Positions 52,864-62,382 are shown, counted from the first letter of the stretch. The stretch is 64,000 nt of DNA from Myroides guanonis (GCF_900114085.1 NZ_FORU01000018.1:1-64000); one strand, 5' to 3'. The notes: generated by a model from the letters alone, not told the origin. Program-made: numbers and translations.

Positions 52864-53211
52864 ATGACTAATATAACAGACATTAATCTCATCTCAGATA
52901 AAGCAATATTAAGTATTATAGGCTTGTTCGTACAACAGACAAGAATTAAACAAAATATAACTCAAGAAGAATTAGCGAAGCGAGCCGCAATAAGTCGTTC
53001 TACTGTTAGTATGCTTGAGCGTGGAGATAATATTTCGTTGAATAATTTGATAAAAATATTACGAATATTAGATGCTTTATACGTGCTTCGAGAGTTTGAG
53101 ACAAGCGAAGAAATAAGCCCTTTGCAATTAGCTAAAAAGGAAAAGCAAAAGCGTAAACGGGTTTCAAAACAAGTTTCTGAAAGTAATGATGATATCGATT
53201 TAGGATGGTAA
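52864..53211 (+). CDS. hipB: HipB-like antitoxin (XRE-family repressor)
   Basis: The 115-residue protein has an XRE/Cro helix-turn-helix: RIKQNITQEELAKRAAISRS, then TVSMLERGDNISLNNLIKIL (about residues 30-70). The tail is very basic (KKEKQKRKRVSKQ) and ends acidic. It binds and neutralises HipA and represses the operon. Its stop overlaps the hipA start by seven bases (stop 53209-53211, hipA ATG 53205). A palindrome sits just upstream. Confidence 0.93.
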   Translation: MTNITDINLISDKAILSIIGLFVQQTRIKQNITQEELAKRAAISRSTVSMLERGDNISLNNLIKILRILDALYVLREFETSEEISPLQLAKKEKQKRKRVSKQVSESNDDIDLGW

Positions 53212-54491
53212 CAACAGCTTTTATTAATGTTTTTGGTAAGCGATTAGGTGCAGTGGCTTGGGATTCTGATAGAGAACTTGCGATATTTGAATATGAGCCT
53301 AAATTTGATTTAGAAGCGTTTCCCGTTGCTCCAATAAAAATGCCTTTTAACAATAAAGTTTATAGCTTTCCAGAGCATCGAGAGAGTGAAACATTCAAAG
53401 GAATGCCAGGGCTATTAGCTGACGCTTTACCAGATCGTTATGGTAGGGATTTAATAAATACATGGTTGGCTAGACAAGGACGTCCAGATAATAGTTTAAA
53501 TCCTGTAGAATTGCTGTGTTTTATTGGTAAAAGAGGAATGGGAGCTTTGGAGTTTGAACCTGTTATTGGTAAAGAATCTTCTTCTTATACTATAGAGTTA
53601 AGTGATCTAATCGAAACAACTAAGGCTTTACTTCAAAACAAAGAAAATGTCTTTCTCGAAACAAAAAAAAACATGGAAGATGTTATGATGGATGTTCTAA
53701 AAATGGGTACTTCCGCAGGTGGAGCTCGTCCCAAAGCTATTATTGCTTATAATGAACAAACAGGACAAATAAAATCAGGTCAAACACTAGCTGATGATGG
53801 GTTTGAGCATTGGTTGATTAAATTTGATGAAGTGAGTGATGTACAGTTTGGCGAGACTAAAGGTTATGGACGTGTAGAAATGGCTTACTACAAAATGGCT
53901 ACTGACTTCGGAATAGAAATGATGGAATCTAGGCTAATAGAAGAAAATAATAGAGTTCATTTTATGACGAAGCGCTTTGATCGAGGAGGTGGAAATCAAA
54001 AAATACATACTCAGACATTGTGTGCAATTCAGCACTATGATTTTTCAAATATTACTTCATATAGTTACGAGCAAGTCTTTCAAACTATGCGACAATTAAG
54101 ACTTTCTTATGCGGAGGCGGAACAAATGTTTAAGCGTATGATTTTCAATGTAATTGCACGGAATTGTGACGATCATACCAAGAATTTCTCGTTTTTAATG
54201 GATAGGTCAGGAAAATGGAAATTAGCCCCTGCCTATGACATTTGTTTTGCATACCGTCCAGATAGTGAATGGGTAAGTCAACATAATTTGAGTATCAATG
54301 GAAAGAGAAAAAATTTCACACGGGAAGATCTATTAACCATAGCTGAACAAAATTCAATTCGAAATCCTGAGGGACTTATCAATTCATGTATAAAACTGGT
54401 GAGCAACTGGAGAGACTATGCAGAAATGTATGGTGTAGATTCACTCAAAACGAGTTCTATAGAGCAATTTCTATTAAAGGATTTAAAATAA
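53205..54491 (+). CDS. hipA: HipA-like serine/threonine kinase toxin
   Basis: The 428-residue full-length HipA fold has an N-terminal HipA_N barrel (INVFGKRLGAVAWD), PGLLADALPDRYG, a P-loop-like MGTSAGGARPKAII, the kinase catalytic block IARNCDDHTKNFSF (near residue 320), and the metal-binding APAYDICFA (near 342). Known HipA toxins phosphorylate glutamyl-tRNA synthetase and cause persistence; the target here is inferred by family. No truncation or missing catalytic residue is seen. A repeat copy begins only a few bases after its stop. Confidence 0.95.
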   Translation: MVTTAFINVFGKRLGAVAWDSDRELAIFEYEPKFDLEAFPVAPIKMPFNNKVYSFPEHRESETFKGMPGLLADALPDRYGRDLINTWLARQGRPDNSLNPVELLCFIGKRGMGALEFEPVIGKESSSYTIELSDLIETTKALLQNKENVFLETKKNMEDVMMDVLKMGTSAGGARPKAIIAYNEQTGQIKSGQTLADDGFEHWLIKFDEVSDVQFGETKGYGRVEMAYYKMATDFGIEMMESRLIEENNRVHFMTKRFDRGGGNQKIHTQTLCAIQHYDFSNITSYSYEQVFQTMRQLRLSYAEAEQMFKRMIFNVIARNCDDHTKNFSFLMDRSGKWKLAPAYDICFAYRPDSEWVSQHNLSINGKRKNFTREDLLTIAEQNSIRNPEGLINSCIKLVSNWRDYAEMYGVDSLKTSSIEQFLLKDLK

Positions 54492-54496
54492 TAGGA

Positions 54497-54603
54497 GGCT
54501 AATTTCAGTTTCCTTTCACTTTTATGGCCATCACGCCTGCTGGCTCCATCGTTATTTCAGTCCACCGGACTAAAACTTAACACTCGGCCCTGTTAATTTG
54601 AAA
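54497..54603 (+). repeat. Structured intergenic repeat, copy 2 (5'-truncated)
   Basis: It begins at GGCTAATTTCAG, so the left arm of the first hairpin is missing. From there it matches copy 1 nearly base for base through the CTCGGCCC/TGTTAA hairpin. It starts six bases after hipA. Confidence 0.85.
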
Positions 54604-54708
54604 ATGAGCAAAGGGGCTAAGGAGCTAAGGAGCAAAGGAGGCAAAGTGGCTAATTTGTTGATTTGAAAATGAGCAAAGAGGCTAAGGAGCTAAGGAGGTA
54701 AAGAAGCT
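54604..54708 (+). repeat. Purine-rich degenerate repeat between copies 2 and 3
   Basis: GAGCAAAGGGGCTAAGGAG, then variants of GCTAAGGAG and GGCAAAG, plus the phrase ATTTGTTGATTTGAAAAT. It has the same composition as the tract after copy 1. Confidence 0.75.
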
Positions 54709-54838
54709 GAAATCTGATTATTCATTAACGTCGCCTAATTTCAGTTTCCTTTCACCTTTATGGCCATCACGCCTGCTGGCTCCATCGTTATTTCAGTCCA
54801 CCGGACTAAAACTTAACACTCGGCCCTGTTAATTTGAG
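54709..54838 (+). repeat. Structured intergenic repeat, copy 3 (full)
   Basis: It matches copy 1 with only scattered changes (for example CACCTTTATGG for CACTTTTATGG), with both arms of the first hairpin present. A further purine tract runs to about 54875. Confidence 0.85.
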
Positions 54839-54958
54839 AATACACGAAGAGGCTAAGGAGCTAAGTAGGCAAAGTCAAATATTAAGTTTAGGTTACTCTT
54901 TTAAGTTAGCTAGTCTATAAGTTGTGAGACAGTTTCAAATAGTCTAATTTTGGCGTCA

Positions 54959-55324
54959 ATGATTCGAAAAATAGCCATATTTTGTACTATAATCTTAATG
55001 GTTTCTACAACACCTCTGTCTGAAGTGTTGAAATTGCCTATTTTTATAGAACACTATATGGAATATGACAAAGGTGGATTGATTCATTACGTTGTACATC
55101 ATTATGGTGGTCATGAGAAAGATGAAGATTGGGAAACGGATCAAAAACTTCCTTTTATGGATTTAAGCTCTGTGCTAACAATCGTTTCTATTGCACCTAC
55201 AATTCCTCTTACCTTAATTCCTGAAACAAGGGATTTTAAATTCAAAAAACCTATCATTAAGCATGAAGAAAATCTGATGGACCAATATCTATCAAATATT
55301 TTTCAACCTCCTCGATTGAGCTAA
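54959..55324 (+). CDS. Small exported His-rich protein of the metal-efflux operon
   Basis: The 121-residue protein has an N-terminal hydrophobic segment (IAIFCTIILMVSTTPLSEVL) and then a stretch rich in His, Tyr and acidic residues (IHYVVHHYGGHEKDEDWET) that could bind metal. The ATG at 54959 is preferred over a TTG nine bases earlier. Short genes of this kind often precede CusA-type pump genes in Bacteroidota, but the family has no known role. It is 81 bases upstream of the pump gene on the same strand. Confidence 0.7.
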   Translation: MIRKIAIFCTIILMVSTTPLSEVLKLPIFIEHYMEYDKGGLIHYVVHHYGGHEKDEDWETDQKLPFMDLSSVLTIVSIAPTIPLTLIPETRDFKFKKPIIKHEENLMDQYLSNIFQPPRLS

Positions 55325-55405
55325 TTGAACACTAGACATTTAAAACTCCAAGAAATCTCTTGGCAGTAATACTATGTTATAAAATCAATTAGTAAATAAC
55401 GAAAC

Positions 55406-58400
55406 ATGTTAAATAAAATCATTGAGTTTTCTGTAAAGAATAAACTCATCATTGCCCTATTTACCTTAGGGCTCATAATTCTTGGTATCTATGAGTTAAC
55501 CAAACTTCCCATAGATGCACAACCAGATATCACTAATAATCAAGTACAAGTAATCACAGTTGCACCTTCTTATGGAGCTGCAGATATAGAAAGACTAGTA
55601 ACCTTTCCCATTGAACAAGCTTCTAGCAATATTAGTGGTATTGAAGAAATTAGAAGCTTTTCTCGTTTTGGATTGTCATTAGTTACCATTGTTTTTGACG
55701 ATGAAACTGATGTTTATTGGGCTCGTCAACAAGTTAGTGAACGATTATTACAAGTAAAAGAACAGATTCCTGCCGACATTGGTATGCCTGAACTTGGACC
55801 TATTTCAACAGGTCTTGGTGAGATTTTCCAATATGTGGTTCGCGCCGAAGAAGGCTATGAAGACCAATACGATGAAACCAAACTCCGAACCATTCAAGAT
55901 TGGGTCATTCGAAGAGAGTTGTTGGGAACCAAAGGGGTTGCAGAAGTGAGTAGTTTTGGTGGAAAGCTAAAGCAATACGAAATAGCTATTAATCCTCAAC
56001 GTTTACAGGCATTAAATGTAAATATTAATGAAGTTTTTGAAGCGTTAGAACAAAACAATCAAAATGCTGGAGGCTCCTATATCGAAAGAAAGGAAACCGT
56101 ACTATTTATTCGTACGGAAGGACTTATTGGTAGTCAGGATGATATAGAAAATATTTCTATAAAATCTACTGTAAATGACACTCCCATACGCATAAAAGAT
56201 GTGGCAGAAGTAAAAGAGGGTTATGCTACTCGTTATGGTGCGATGACTTATAATGATCAAGGTGAAGTGTCTGGAGCGATAATCATGATGTTGAAAGGTG
56301 AGAATGCTAATGAGGTAGTTCAAAACATCAAGGAGCGTCTTGCTATTATTGAAAAAACACTTCCAGAAGGAGTTGTAATAGAGCCTTTTTTAGACCGTGC
56401 TAAAATGGTAAGCAATACCATCAGTACCGTGAAAACCAACCTTATGGAGGGTGCTTTAATAGTGGTTTTTATACTCGTTTTGTTCTTAGGGAACTTTAGA
56501 GCGGGATTCTTAGTGGCTTCTGTTATTCCTTTAGCGATGTTGTTTGCAGTTATTATGATGAATCTCTTTGGAGTGGGTGGAAACCTTATGAGTCTCGGAG
56601 CACTTGATTTTGGATTGATTGTCGATGGAGCTGTCATAATAGTGGAGGCCGTTCTGCATCAGCTCGGTTTTAAAAAGCACTTTGGTTTTAAAAACAGACT
56701 AAGTCAACACGAGATGGACGTTGAGGTTTCCAATTCAGCCTCGAAAATGGTTAATTCAGCGGTTTTTGGTCAAATAATTATCTTGATTGTTTATTTACCA
56801 ATTCTTACGTTGGAAGGTATAGAAGGCAAAATGTTTAAACCTATGGCACAAACGGTTGCTTTTGCTCTAATAGGTGCATTTATACTTTCATTGACCTATA
56901 TTCCGATGATGAGCGCTTTGGTTTTAAATAAGAATAAAAAGACAAAAGCGAATATGTCCGATCGTGTAATGAGTCGGATAGAAAAAGTACATCAAACTTG
57001 TTTGATTAAAGCATTAAAATTTAAGAAGGTAATACTTACCACCGTTTTGTTGCTATTCATCGGAGCTGTTTTTGTACTATCAAGAATGGGGGGTGAGTTT
57101 ATTCCATCATTAGAAGAAGGAGACTTTGCGGTAGAAATGCGTATTCTTCCAGGAAGTAACATCAATAAAACAAAAGAAGTAACTACCCAAGCAGCTAAAA
57201 TTCTAATGGAACAATTTCCAGAAGTAGAGAAAGTAGTTACAAAGATAGGTAGTGCTGAAATTCCCACAGAACCTATGCCAATGGATGCTGGAGATATGAT
57301 TATAGTATTGAAACCTAAAGGAGAATGGACATCAGCCAAGACATTTCCAGAACTTTCTGAAAAAATGAGCAAATCTTTGGAGGTGATTCCAGGTCTAACT
57401 ACTGGTTTTCAATTTCCAGTACAAATGCGTTTTAACGAGTTAATGACTGGTGCACGTCAGGATATTGTTTGTAAAATTTATGGAGAAGATTTAGACAATC
57501 TAACACAATATGCCGAAAAACTTGGGACTATTATACAAACTATAGATGGTGCACAAGATCTTTATATAGAACCTGTTATTGGTGCGCCACAAATAGTCAT
57601 TGACTATAATAGAGCAGCACTTTCGCAACACAAGCTTTCTATTGTAGATGTCAACCGTATCGTAAATATGGCTTTTGCAGGACAGAGCGCAGGATGGGTC
57701 TATGAAGGTGAGCGCAGATTTGATATGGTGGTTCGATTAGATGAAAATCAAAAGCAGGATGTGCAAAGCATTCGAAATTTATTGATTCCATTATCTAATG
57801 GCAAGCAACTTCCTTTACATCAATTAGCTACAATTGAAATGAAGAGCAGTCCAAATCAAATACAAAGAGAAGATACTAAACGAAGAATTGTAGTTGGTTT
57901 CAACGTTCGAGGTAGAGATGTACAAAGTATTGTAGAAGACTTACAGAGAGAAGTGGATGCTAAGATAAAATTACCTACGGGTTATACGATTTCTTATGGC
58001 GGAGCTTTTGAAAACTTAAATCAGGCAAAAGCTAGGCTAGGTATAGCAGTACCGGTTTCTTTGGCGTTGATTTTCTTATTGTTGTATTTTGCATTTCGTT
58101 CAGTGAAACACAGTTTACTGATTTACACAGCTATCCCACTTTCAGCTATTGGAGGGGTCTATTTCTTAGCGCTTCGAGATATGCCTTTTAGCATAAGTGC
58201 AGGTGTAGGATTTATCGCTTTATTCGGTGTTGCTGTATTAAATGGGATTGTCTTAATATCGGAGTTCAACCGATTACAAAAAAGTGGCTTAACAAATATC
58301 ACGCGAATAGTAGTCCGTGGAACTCGTGTTCGTTTGCGTCCAGTTTTAATGACTGCTTTTGTTGCTTCTTTAGGTTTCTTACCTATGGCGATTAGCACTG

Positions 58401-59737
58401 GTTCTGGAGCAGAGGTTCAACGTCCACTTGCGACGGTTGTGATTGGTGGTTTAATGTTAGCGACTTTCTTAACATTGTTTGTATTACCTATCCTGTATGT
58501 AATTTTTGAGAAAATTCAAATTCCAAAATGGAAGAAATACAAAAAAGCGACTGTCTTGATTTTGTTTTTAAGTGTTGGGTTAAATTCAACTGTAGCACAA
58601 AACAAGATTAGTCTTGAAGAAGCTACTGTGATGGCATTGCAACAAAACAAATCGATAAAAAATAGTGCTTTATGGGTAGAATATCAAGAAGGAATAAAAG
58701 CTTCTTATTTAGATTTTGCTCAAACGGAAGTTTCTGGGGATTTTGGAAATATACAAGGTAGTGCACAAGACAATAGTTTTGGAATAACACAACGCTTCAA
58801 TTTCCCAACGTTTTATACTAAAAAGAAAAAAGTACTTTCAGAAGAGTGGAAAGCTTCTTTATTGGGAAAAGAGTTAACAGAGGCACAAATAGTAAAGCAA
58901 GTTTCTGAAACATTTTATCATCTTCTAATTTTAGAAGAAAAAAGAGCAAGATTGCAATTCATTGATAGTCTGTATGCTCATTTTTTAGAGAAAGCAGATT
59001 TAAAGTTAGAATTGGGTGAAGAGACCATATTAGAACAAGCAACTATTGAGGTTCAAAGAGATCAAATTGCCAATCAACTACTTTTGTTGGACAATGAGTT
59101 GGACTTTCAGCTTTTAGAACTTCAATTAAGCCTTCAATCCGAAGTTGTATTTATGCCTAAAGCGAGTTCTTTAAAAGTTAACCTAGATGCTGAAATCGCA
59201 AATAGCAATATAGAGGAACACCCAGACTTAAGGCTGTCAGAACAGCAAATTGCTATTCGAGAGCGTGAAGCACAATGGGAAAGAAGTAAGCTAAACCCTG
59301 AGTTTACTTTGGGATATCAAAGTCAGAGTATGAAAGAAATCAATGACAATCGCTTTGATTATGTTCAAGTAGGAATTAGCTTACCCATATTCAATCAAGG
59401 TCAGCGAAAGGTAGCAAAAGCAGCTAAGACAAAAGTTGCTATAGCGGAGAATGAATACAAGATGAAAGAAGAGCAATTCAAAAAAGATTTACAACAAGTT
59501 CATTTAGAATATTTGCGTCGCAAAGAAATAATTGATAAATACGAGAATAAGCAGTTGCAAAAAGCGGACTTAATTCTAGTAACCGCTCAACAGCAATTAG
59601 AGCTGGGAAATATCGATTATTTACAATGGGTGCAACTGACCAATCAAGCAGTTCAAATACAATCAGATTATATAGAAGCTTTAGATTTATTAAATAAAGC
59701 AGCTATTCAATTACAATATCTAACGACAAAATCATAG
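55406..59737 (+). CDS. Heavy-metal RND efflux pump (CusA/CzcA) fused to a TolC-family outer-membrane channel
   Basis: The 1443-residue fusion. Residues about 1-1040 form a complete HME-RND pump: KLPIDAQPDITNNQVQVI at the start, the proton-relay helix ALDFGLIVDGAVIIVEA, and GVAVLNGIVLISEF in the second half. A signal-like hydrophobic segment follows (VLILFLSVGLNSTVAQ, about 1048-1065). The remainder is a TolC-like outer-membrane factor with long coiled-coil helices, IRER/QWERSKLNPEFTLGYQS and DYLQWVQLTNQAVQIQSDY. Cleavage after the internal signal would release the channel part. It overlaps no gene; the membrane-fusion gene starts two bases after. Metal specificity (Cu/Ag or Zn/Co/Cd) is not resolved. 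Confidence 0.95.
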   Translation: MLNKIIEFSVKNKLIIALFTLGLIILGIYELTKLPIDAQPDITNNQVQVITVAPSYGAADIERLVTFPIEQASSNISGIEEIRSFSRFGLSLVTIVFDDETDVYWARQQVSERLLQVKEQIPADIGMPELGPISTGLGEIFQYVVRAEEGYEDQYDETKLRTIQDWVIRRELLGTKGVAEVSSFGGKLKQYEIAINPQRLQALNVNINEVFEALEQNNQNAGGSYIERKETVLFIRTEGLIGSQDDIENISIKSTVNDTPIRIKDVAEVKEGYATRYGAMTYNDQGEVSGAIIMMLKGENANEVVQNIKERLAIIEKTLPEGVVIEPFLDRAKMVSNTISTVKTNLMEGALIVVFILVLFLGNFRAGFLVASVIPLAMLFAVIMMNLFGVGGNLMSLGALDFGLIVDGAVIIVEAVLHQLGFKKHFGFKNRLSQHEMDVEVSNSASKMVNSAVFGQIIILIVYLPILTLEGIEGKMFKPMAQTVAFALIGAFILSLTYIPMMSALVLNKNKKTKANMSDRVMSRIEKVHQTCLIKALKFKKVILTTVLLLFIGAVFVLSRMGGEFIPSLEEGDFAVEMRILPGSNINKTKEVTTQAAKILMEQFPEVEKVVTKIGSAEIPTEPMPMDAGDMIIVLKPKGEWTSAKTFPELSEKMSKSLEVIPGLTTGFQFPVQMRFNELMTGARQDIVCKIYGEDLDNLTQYAEKLGTIIQTIDGAQDLYIEPVIGAPQIVIDYNRAALSQHKLSIVDVNRIVNMAFAGQSAGWVYEGERRFDMVVRLDENQKQDVQSIRNLLIPLSNGKQLPLHQLATIEMKSSPNQIQREDTKRRIVVGFNVRGRDVQSIVEDLQREVDAKIKLPTGYTISYGGAFENLNQAKARLGIAVPVSLALIFLLLYFAFRSVKHSLLIYTAIPLSAIGGVYFLALRDMPFSISAGVGFIALFGVAVLNGIVLISEFNRLQKSGLTNITRIVVRGTRVRLRPVLMTAFVASLGFLPMAISTGSGAEVQRPLATVVIGGLMLATFLTLFVLPILYVIFEKIQIPKWKKYKKATVLILFLSVGLNSTVAQNKISLEEATVMALQQNKSIKNSALWVEYQEGIKASYLDFAQTEVSGDFGNIQGSAQDNSFGITQRFNFPTFYTKKKKVLSEEWKASLLGKELTEAQIVKQVSETFYHLLILEEKRARLQFIDSLYAHFLEKADLKLELGEETILEQATIEVQRDQIANQLLLLDNELDFQLLELQLSLQSEVVFMPKASSLKVNLDAEIANSNIEEHPDLRLSEQQIAIREREAQWERSKLNPEFTLGYQSQSMKEINDNRFDYVQVGISLPIFNQGQRKVAKAAKTKVAIAENEYKMKEEQFKKDLQQVHLEYLRRKEIIDKYENKQLQKADLILVTAQQQLELGNIDYLQWVQLTNQAVQIQSDYIEALDLLNKAAIQLQYLTTKS

Positions 59738-59739
59738 TT

Positions 59740-60885
59740 ATGAAAACATTTTTAGGAAGTCTTTTATTAATGGCAATTGTGCTATTAAGTGGCTCTTGTA
59801 ATCAGCAAAAAAGTGAAGTAGATGAAGTGGAAACAGAATCGGCTTCAAACAATAATGTGGCTGTTCTAAGCGACGAACAAACAAAAACAATTGGATTAAC
59901 CACCACTTCATTAGAACCAAAAGAAATAGAGAAAACTATTCATTTAAATGGAAAGATATTCGTTTCTCCAGAACATTTAACAACGATTTCGAGTGTACTG
60001 GGCGGACATATTAAATCGGTTAAAGTACTGCCAGGAAGTTTGTTTAAAAAAGGAGACATACTTGCTATTGTAGAGGACCAACAACTCATTGAACTTCAAA
60101 AAGAGTTTTTGATAACACAAGCACAATTAAAGTCTGTAGGATTAAATTATAATCGTCAAAAAGAACTCAACCAAAATAAAGCAACTAGTGATAAGGCATT
60201 CCAAGAAGTAGAGGCGACTTACAATACGCTTTTAGCGACTCGAAGTGCTCTAGAGCAGAAATTAAAAATGGTTCAAATTAATCCGTCACAACTAACATCA
60301 AACAATATAAACAGTTCAGTTGATATTCGTGCTCCTTTCAGTGGGGTTATAAGTGAGGTGAAAGTAAACAGAGGTCAATATGTTACACCATCTGATGCTT
60401 TGTTTGAATTGATTAATCCAGAAGGACTGTTAATAAAGCTTACTGTATTTGAAAATGATTTACAAGGAGTAAAAGTAGGTCAAAACTTGTTGGTTTATAG
60501 CAATCAAAATTCTGATAAAAAAACCGGAGCTACTGTAGTTAGTAAAACACCAAAGATAGGGGAAGATGGGGGATCTGAAATCATTGCTAGATTCAATGAG
60601 AATAACCCAGAGATGATAGCAGGACTCTATGTAAATGCAATCCTTCCTTTACAAAATTATAGTTCAGAAAGTTTGCCTACTAAAAGCGTAGTGTCGTATG
60701 AGAACAAAAATTATGTGTTTGAAGCATTAGGAGACAATAAGTTTTTAATGACAGCTGTAGAGACAGGAGTAGAGGACAAAGGATTTATTGAGATTCTAAA
60801 CAAAGAATCAATTAGAGATAAAAAGATAGTACATGAAGGATCTTACAGTATTTTGATGGCATTAAAAAACAAGGCAGAAGAGTAG
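59740..60885 (+). CDS. Membrane-fusion protein of the RND efflux system (CusB type, lipoprotein)
   Basis: The 381-residue protein has a lipobox VLLSGSC (Cys near residue 20). A barrel-sandwich/lipoyl half (ISSVLGGHIKSVKVLPGSLF) and a helical hairpin (QLIELQKEFLITQAQLKSVG) come next. Then the returning half (DIRAPFSGVISEVKVNRGQY) and a beta-barrel with LKLTVFENDLQGVKVGQ-like strands follow. It bridges the RND pump and the outer-membrane channel and may hand metal to the pump. It is translated two bases after the fusion gene. It lacks the separate N-terminal metal-binding domain seen in some relatives. Confidence 0.93.
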   Translation: MKTFLGSLLLMAIVLLSGSCNQQKSEVDEVETESASNNNVAVLSDEQTKTIGLTTTSLEPKEIEKTIHLNGKIFVSPEHLTTISSVLGGHIKSVKVLPGSLFKKGDILAIVEDQQLIELQKEFLITQAQLKSVGLNYNRQKELNQNKATSDKAFQEVEATYNTLLATRSALEQKLKMVQINPSQLTSNNINSSVDIRAPFSGVISEVKVNRGQYVTPSDALFELINPEGLLIKLTVFENDLQGVKVGQNLLVYSNQNSDKKTGATVVSKTPKIGEDGGSEIIARFNENNPEMIAGLYVNAILPLQNYSSESLPTKSVVSYENKNYVFEALGDNKFLMTAVETGVEDKGFIEILNKESIRDKKIVHEGSYSILMALKNKAEE

Positions 60886-60905
60886 AAATTGTTTTCTATT
60901 TTGAA

Positions 60906-60955
60906 TGAATAACAAAAAAGCCGTTTGAAAAATCAAACGGCTTTTTTGTTATTCA
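60906..60955 (+). terminator. Terminator of the efflux operon, 23-base stem
   Basis: Perfect arms 60906-60928 and 60933-60955 around AAAA, with a core of AGCCGTTTGA and a T-rich right arm. Confidence 0.95.
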
Positions 60956-61489
60956 TAGATGTTTTTTCAAGGATCTTTTAATATAAAACGTTTATTATCT
61001 GTCTATAGCATTAGAGAGAAACTCTATTTATATTAATGACGATGATGTTCTTATATATTTTCTATTTTAACAATGTAAATCTTAATTCTATGGCTAGTTT
61101 AGATTTTATTAAAGATGGCAATTTCTATTTTAAATTAATAATATCTATATTTCCTGGGTGTTTCTTTGTGTTTACAACAAAAAAGAGATAGCAATTTTAG
61201 AGATGTATTCTCTACTAGATTTTTTTAAATTACTAGACTTATCTATAGAAACTTCTTATTCTTATAAGTTCTTGAGTAGGAAAAAAAAGAAGTTCTATCA
61301 ATTGTATTTCTATAACTTCTAAAGATTATAGGGTTAGTTTCTTTTATTAGAGACTGGCTTTTTTTATTTCAACATAGTATGACTTGATTTAGAAAAGAAT
61401 TCATAGTTTTGTAAAAATTTTTAAAAAGCTATCTTAATGAGGTTTTTTATTTATGATTTTAAAATAAACATTTAATAAAAGTTATGAGA
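60956..61489. other. Gene-free stretch
   Basis: Very AT-rich. A frame of about 34 codons from an ATG at 61090 lacks a ribosome-binding site and domain. No RNA gene, repeat or clear promoter was seen. Confidence 0.5.
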
Positions 61490-62263
61490 ATGAAAAAAAT
61501 ATTATTATTGCTATTGACAATTACATTTGGAGTTTCTTGTTCAAATGATGATGACACAGAAGGAAGAGAAGTGACTAAATTAAAGAGTGAAAAGATTATT
61601 GCTGATTATATAAATGAATATGGTGAACAAGTAAAATATGAGTCTATTTATGAGTATTCTTATGGGGCAAATGGTTTTGTTGAGGTTATAAAAAATACAA
61701 GAACTAATCCAAATAGTACTACAGAAACAAATGAGTATTTGTATTATGAAGGAAATAAAGTTGTTAGAAGAAAATATAAACAGATGAGTACATCTAAAAA
61801 TGAGATAGAAGAAACATATACTTATGAAAATGATTTGATTGTTGAGGCGACTTATAAATTACCTGATTACATTAGTAAAAATAAATATTATTATGATTCT
61901 TCTAAGAATTTAATTAAAGATGAGTATTATTATTCAAATAATGACATGGAATTTATATTAGACTTTGTTATAGAGTATCAGTATAAAGACGGAAATGTAA
62001 GTAAACAACAATTTAGTAGTAATCCTTTTGATAAGATAATTACAAGCACTTATGAGTATGATGATAAAAATATTTCTAAGAGTAATATCTTTCCAGTGGC
62101 ATTCCAAAAAATCACTTATACTAGTAAAAATAACATTGTTAAGGTGAAAAATGAGGAGAGTGGAGAAATAGTGGAGTATAATTATGAATATAATTCTAAA
62201 GGATTTCCAATAAAAGCAACTTATGATAATGGTCATATGACAGCCTTATTTGAATATTACTAG
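61490..62263 (+). CDS. Uncharacterised lipoprotein with YD-like repeats
   Basis: The 257-residue protein has a lipobox FGVSC (Cys near residue 18) followed by SNDDD, typical of surface lipoproteins in this phylum. The mature part repeats short Tyr/Asn/Lys-rich units of the form E-Y-x-Y-x(4-8)-K, for example YESIYEYSYGANGFVE, TYTYENDLIVEATYK and NYEYNSKGFPIKATYDN, resembling RHS/YD-type strands of small beta-rich lipoproteins. Start: the ATG at 61490 is preferred over 61484. The function is unknown. A hairpin follows. Confidence 0.8.
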   Translation: MKKILLLLLTITFGVSCSNDDDTEGREVTKLKSEKIIADYINEYGEQVKYESIYEYSYGANGFVEVIKNTRTNPNSTTETNEYLYYEGNKVVRRKYKQMSTSKNEIEETYTYENDLIVEATYKLPDYISKNKYYYDSSKNLIKDEYYYSNNDMEFILDFVIEYQYKDGNVSKQQFSSNPFDKIITSTYEYDDKNISKSNIFPVAFQKITYTSKNNIVKVKNEESGEIVEYNYEYNSKGFPIKATYDNGHMTALFEYY

Positions 62264-62346
62264 TTCTTTTAACTACAAACATTAATAGGCAAATTTCTTT
62301 AGTCTTAGGACTAAACATAGAGATAAAATGATTTTTTAAGAATACT

Positions 62347-62382
62347 ACAACTAAGCTATTCCTTCAAGAATGGCTTTGTTGT
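62347..62382 (+). terminator. Imperfect hairpin after the lipoprotein gene
   Basis: ACAAC-AAGC-ATTC pairs with GAAT-GCTT-GTTGT (single mismatches between blocks). There is little T-run, so it is a weak terminator. The remaining bases up to 62590 hold nothing I can support. Confidence 0.5.

Noticed and set aside
52320..54875. CRISPR array
   Set aside because: The repeats are few, long and unequal, spacers are not unique sequences of constant size, and no cas gene is present.
61090..61191. 34-codon hydrophobic small gene
   Set aside because: No ribosome-binding site and no support beyond an open frame in AT-rich DNA.
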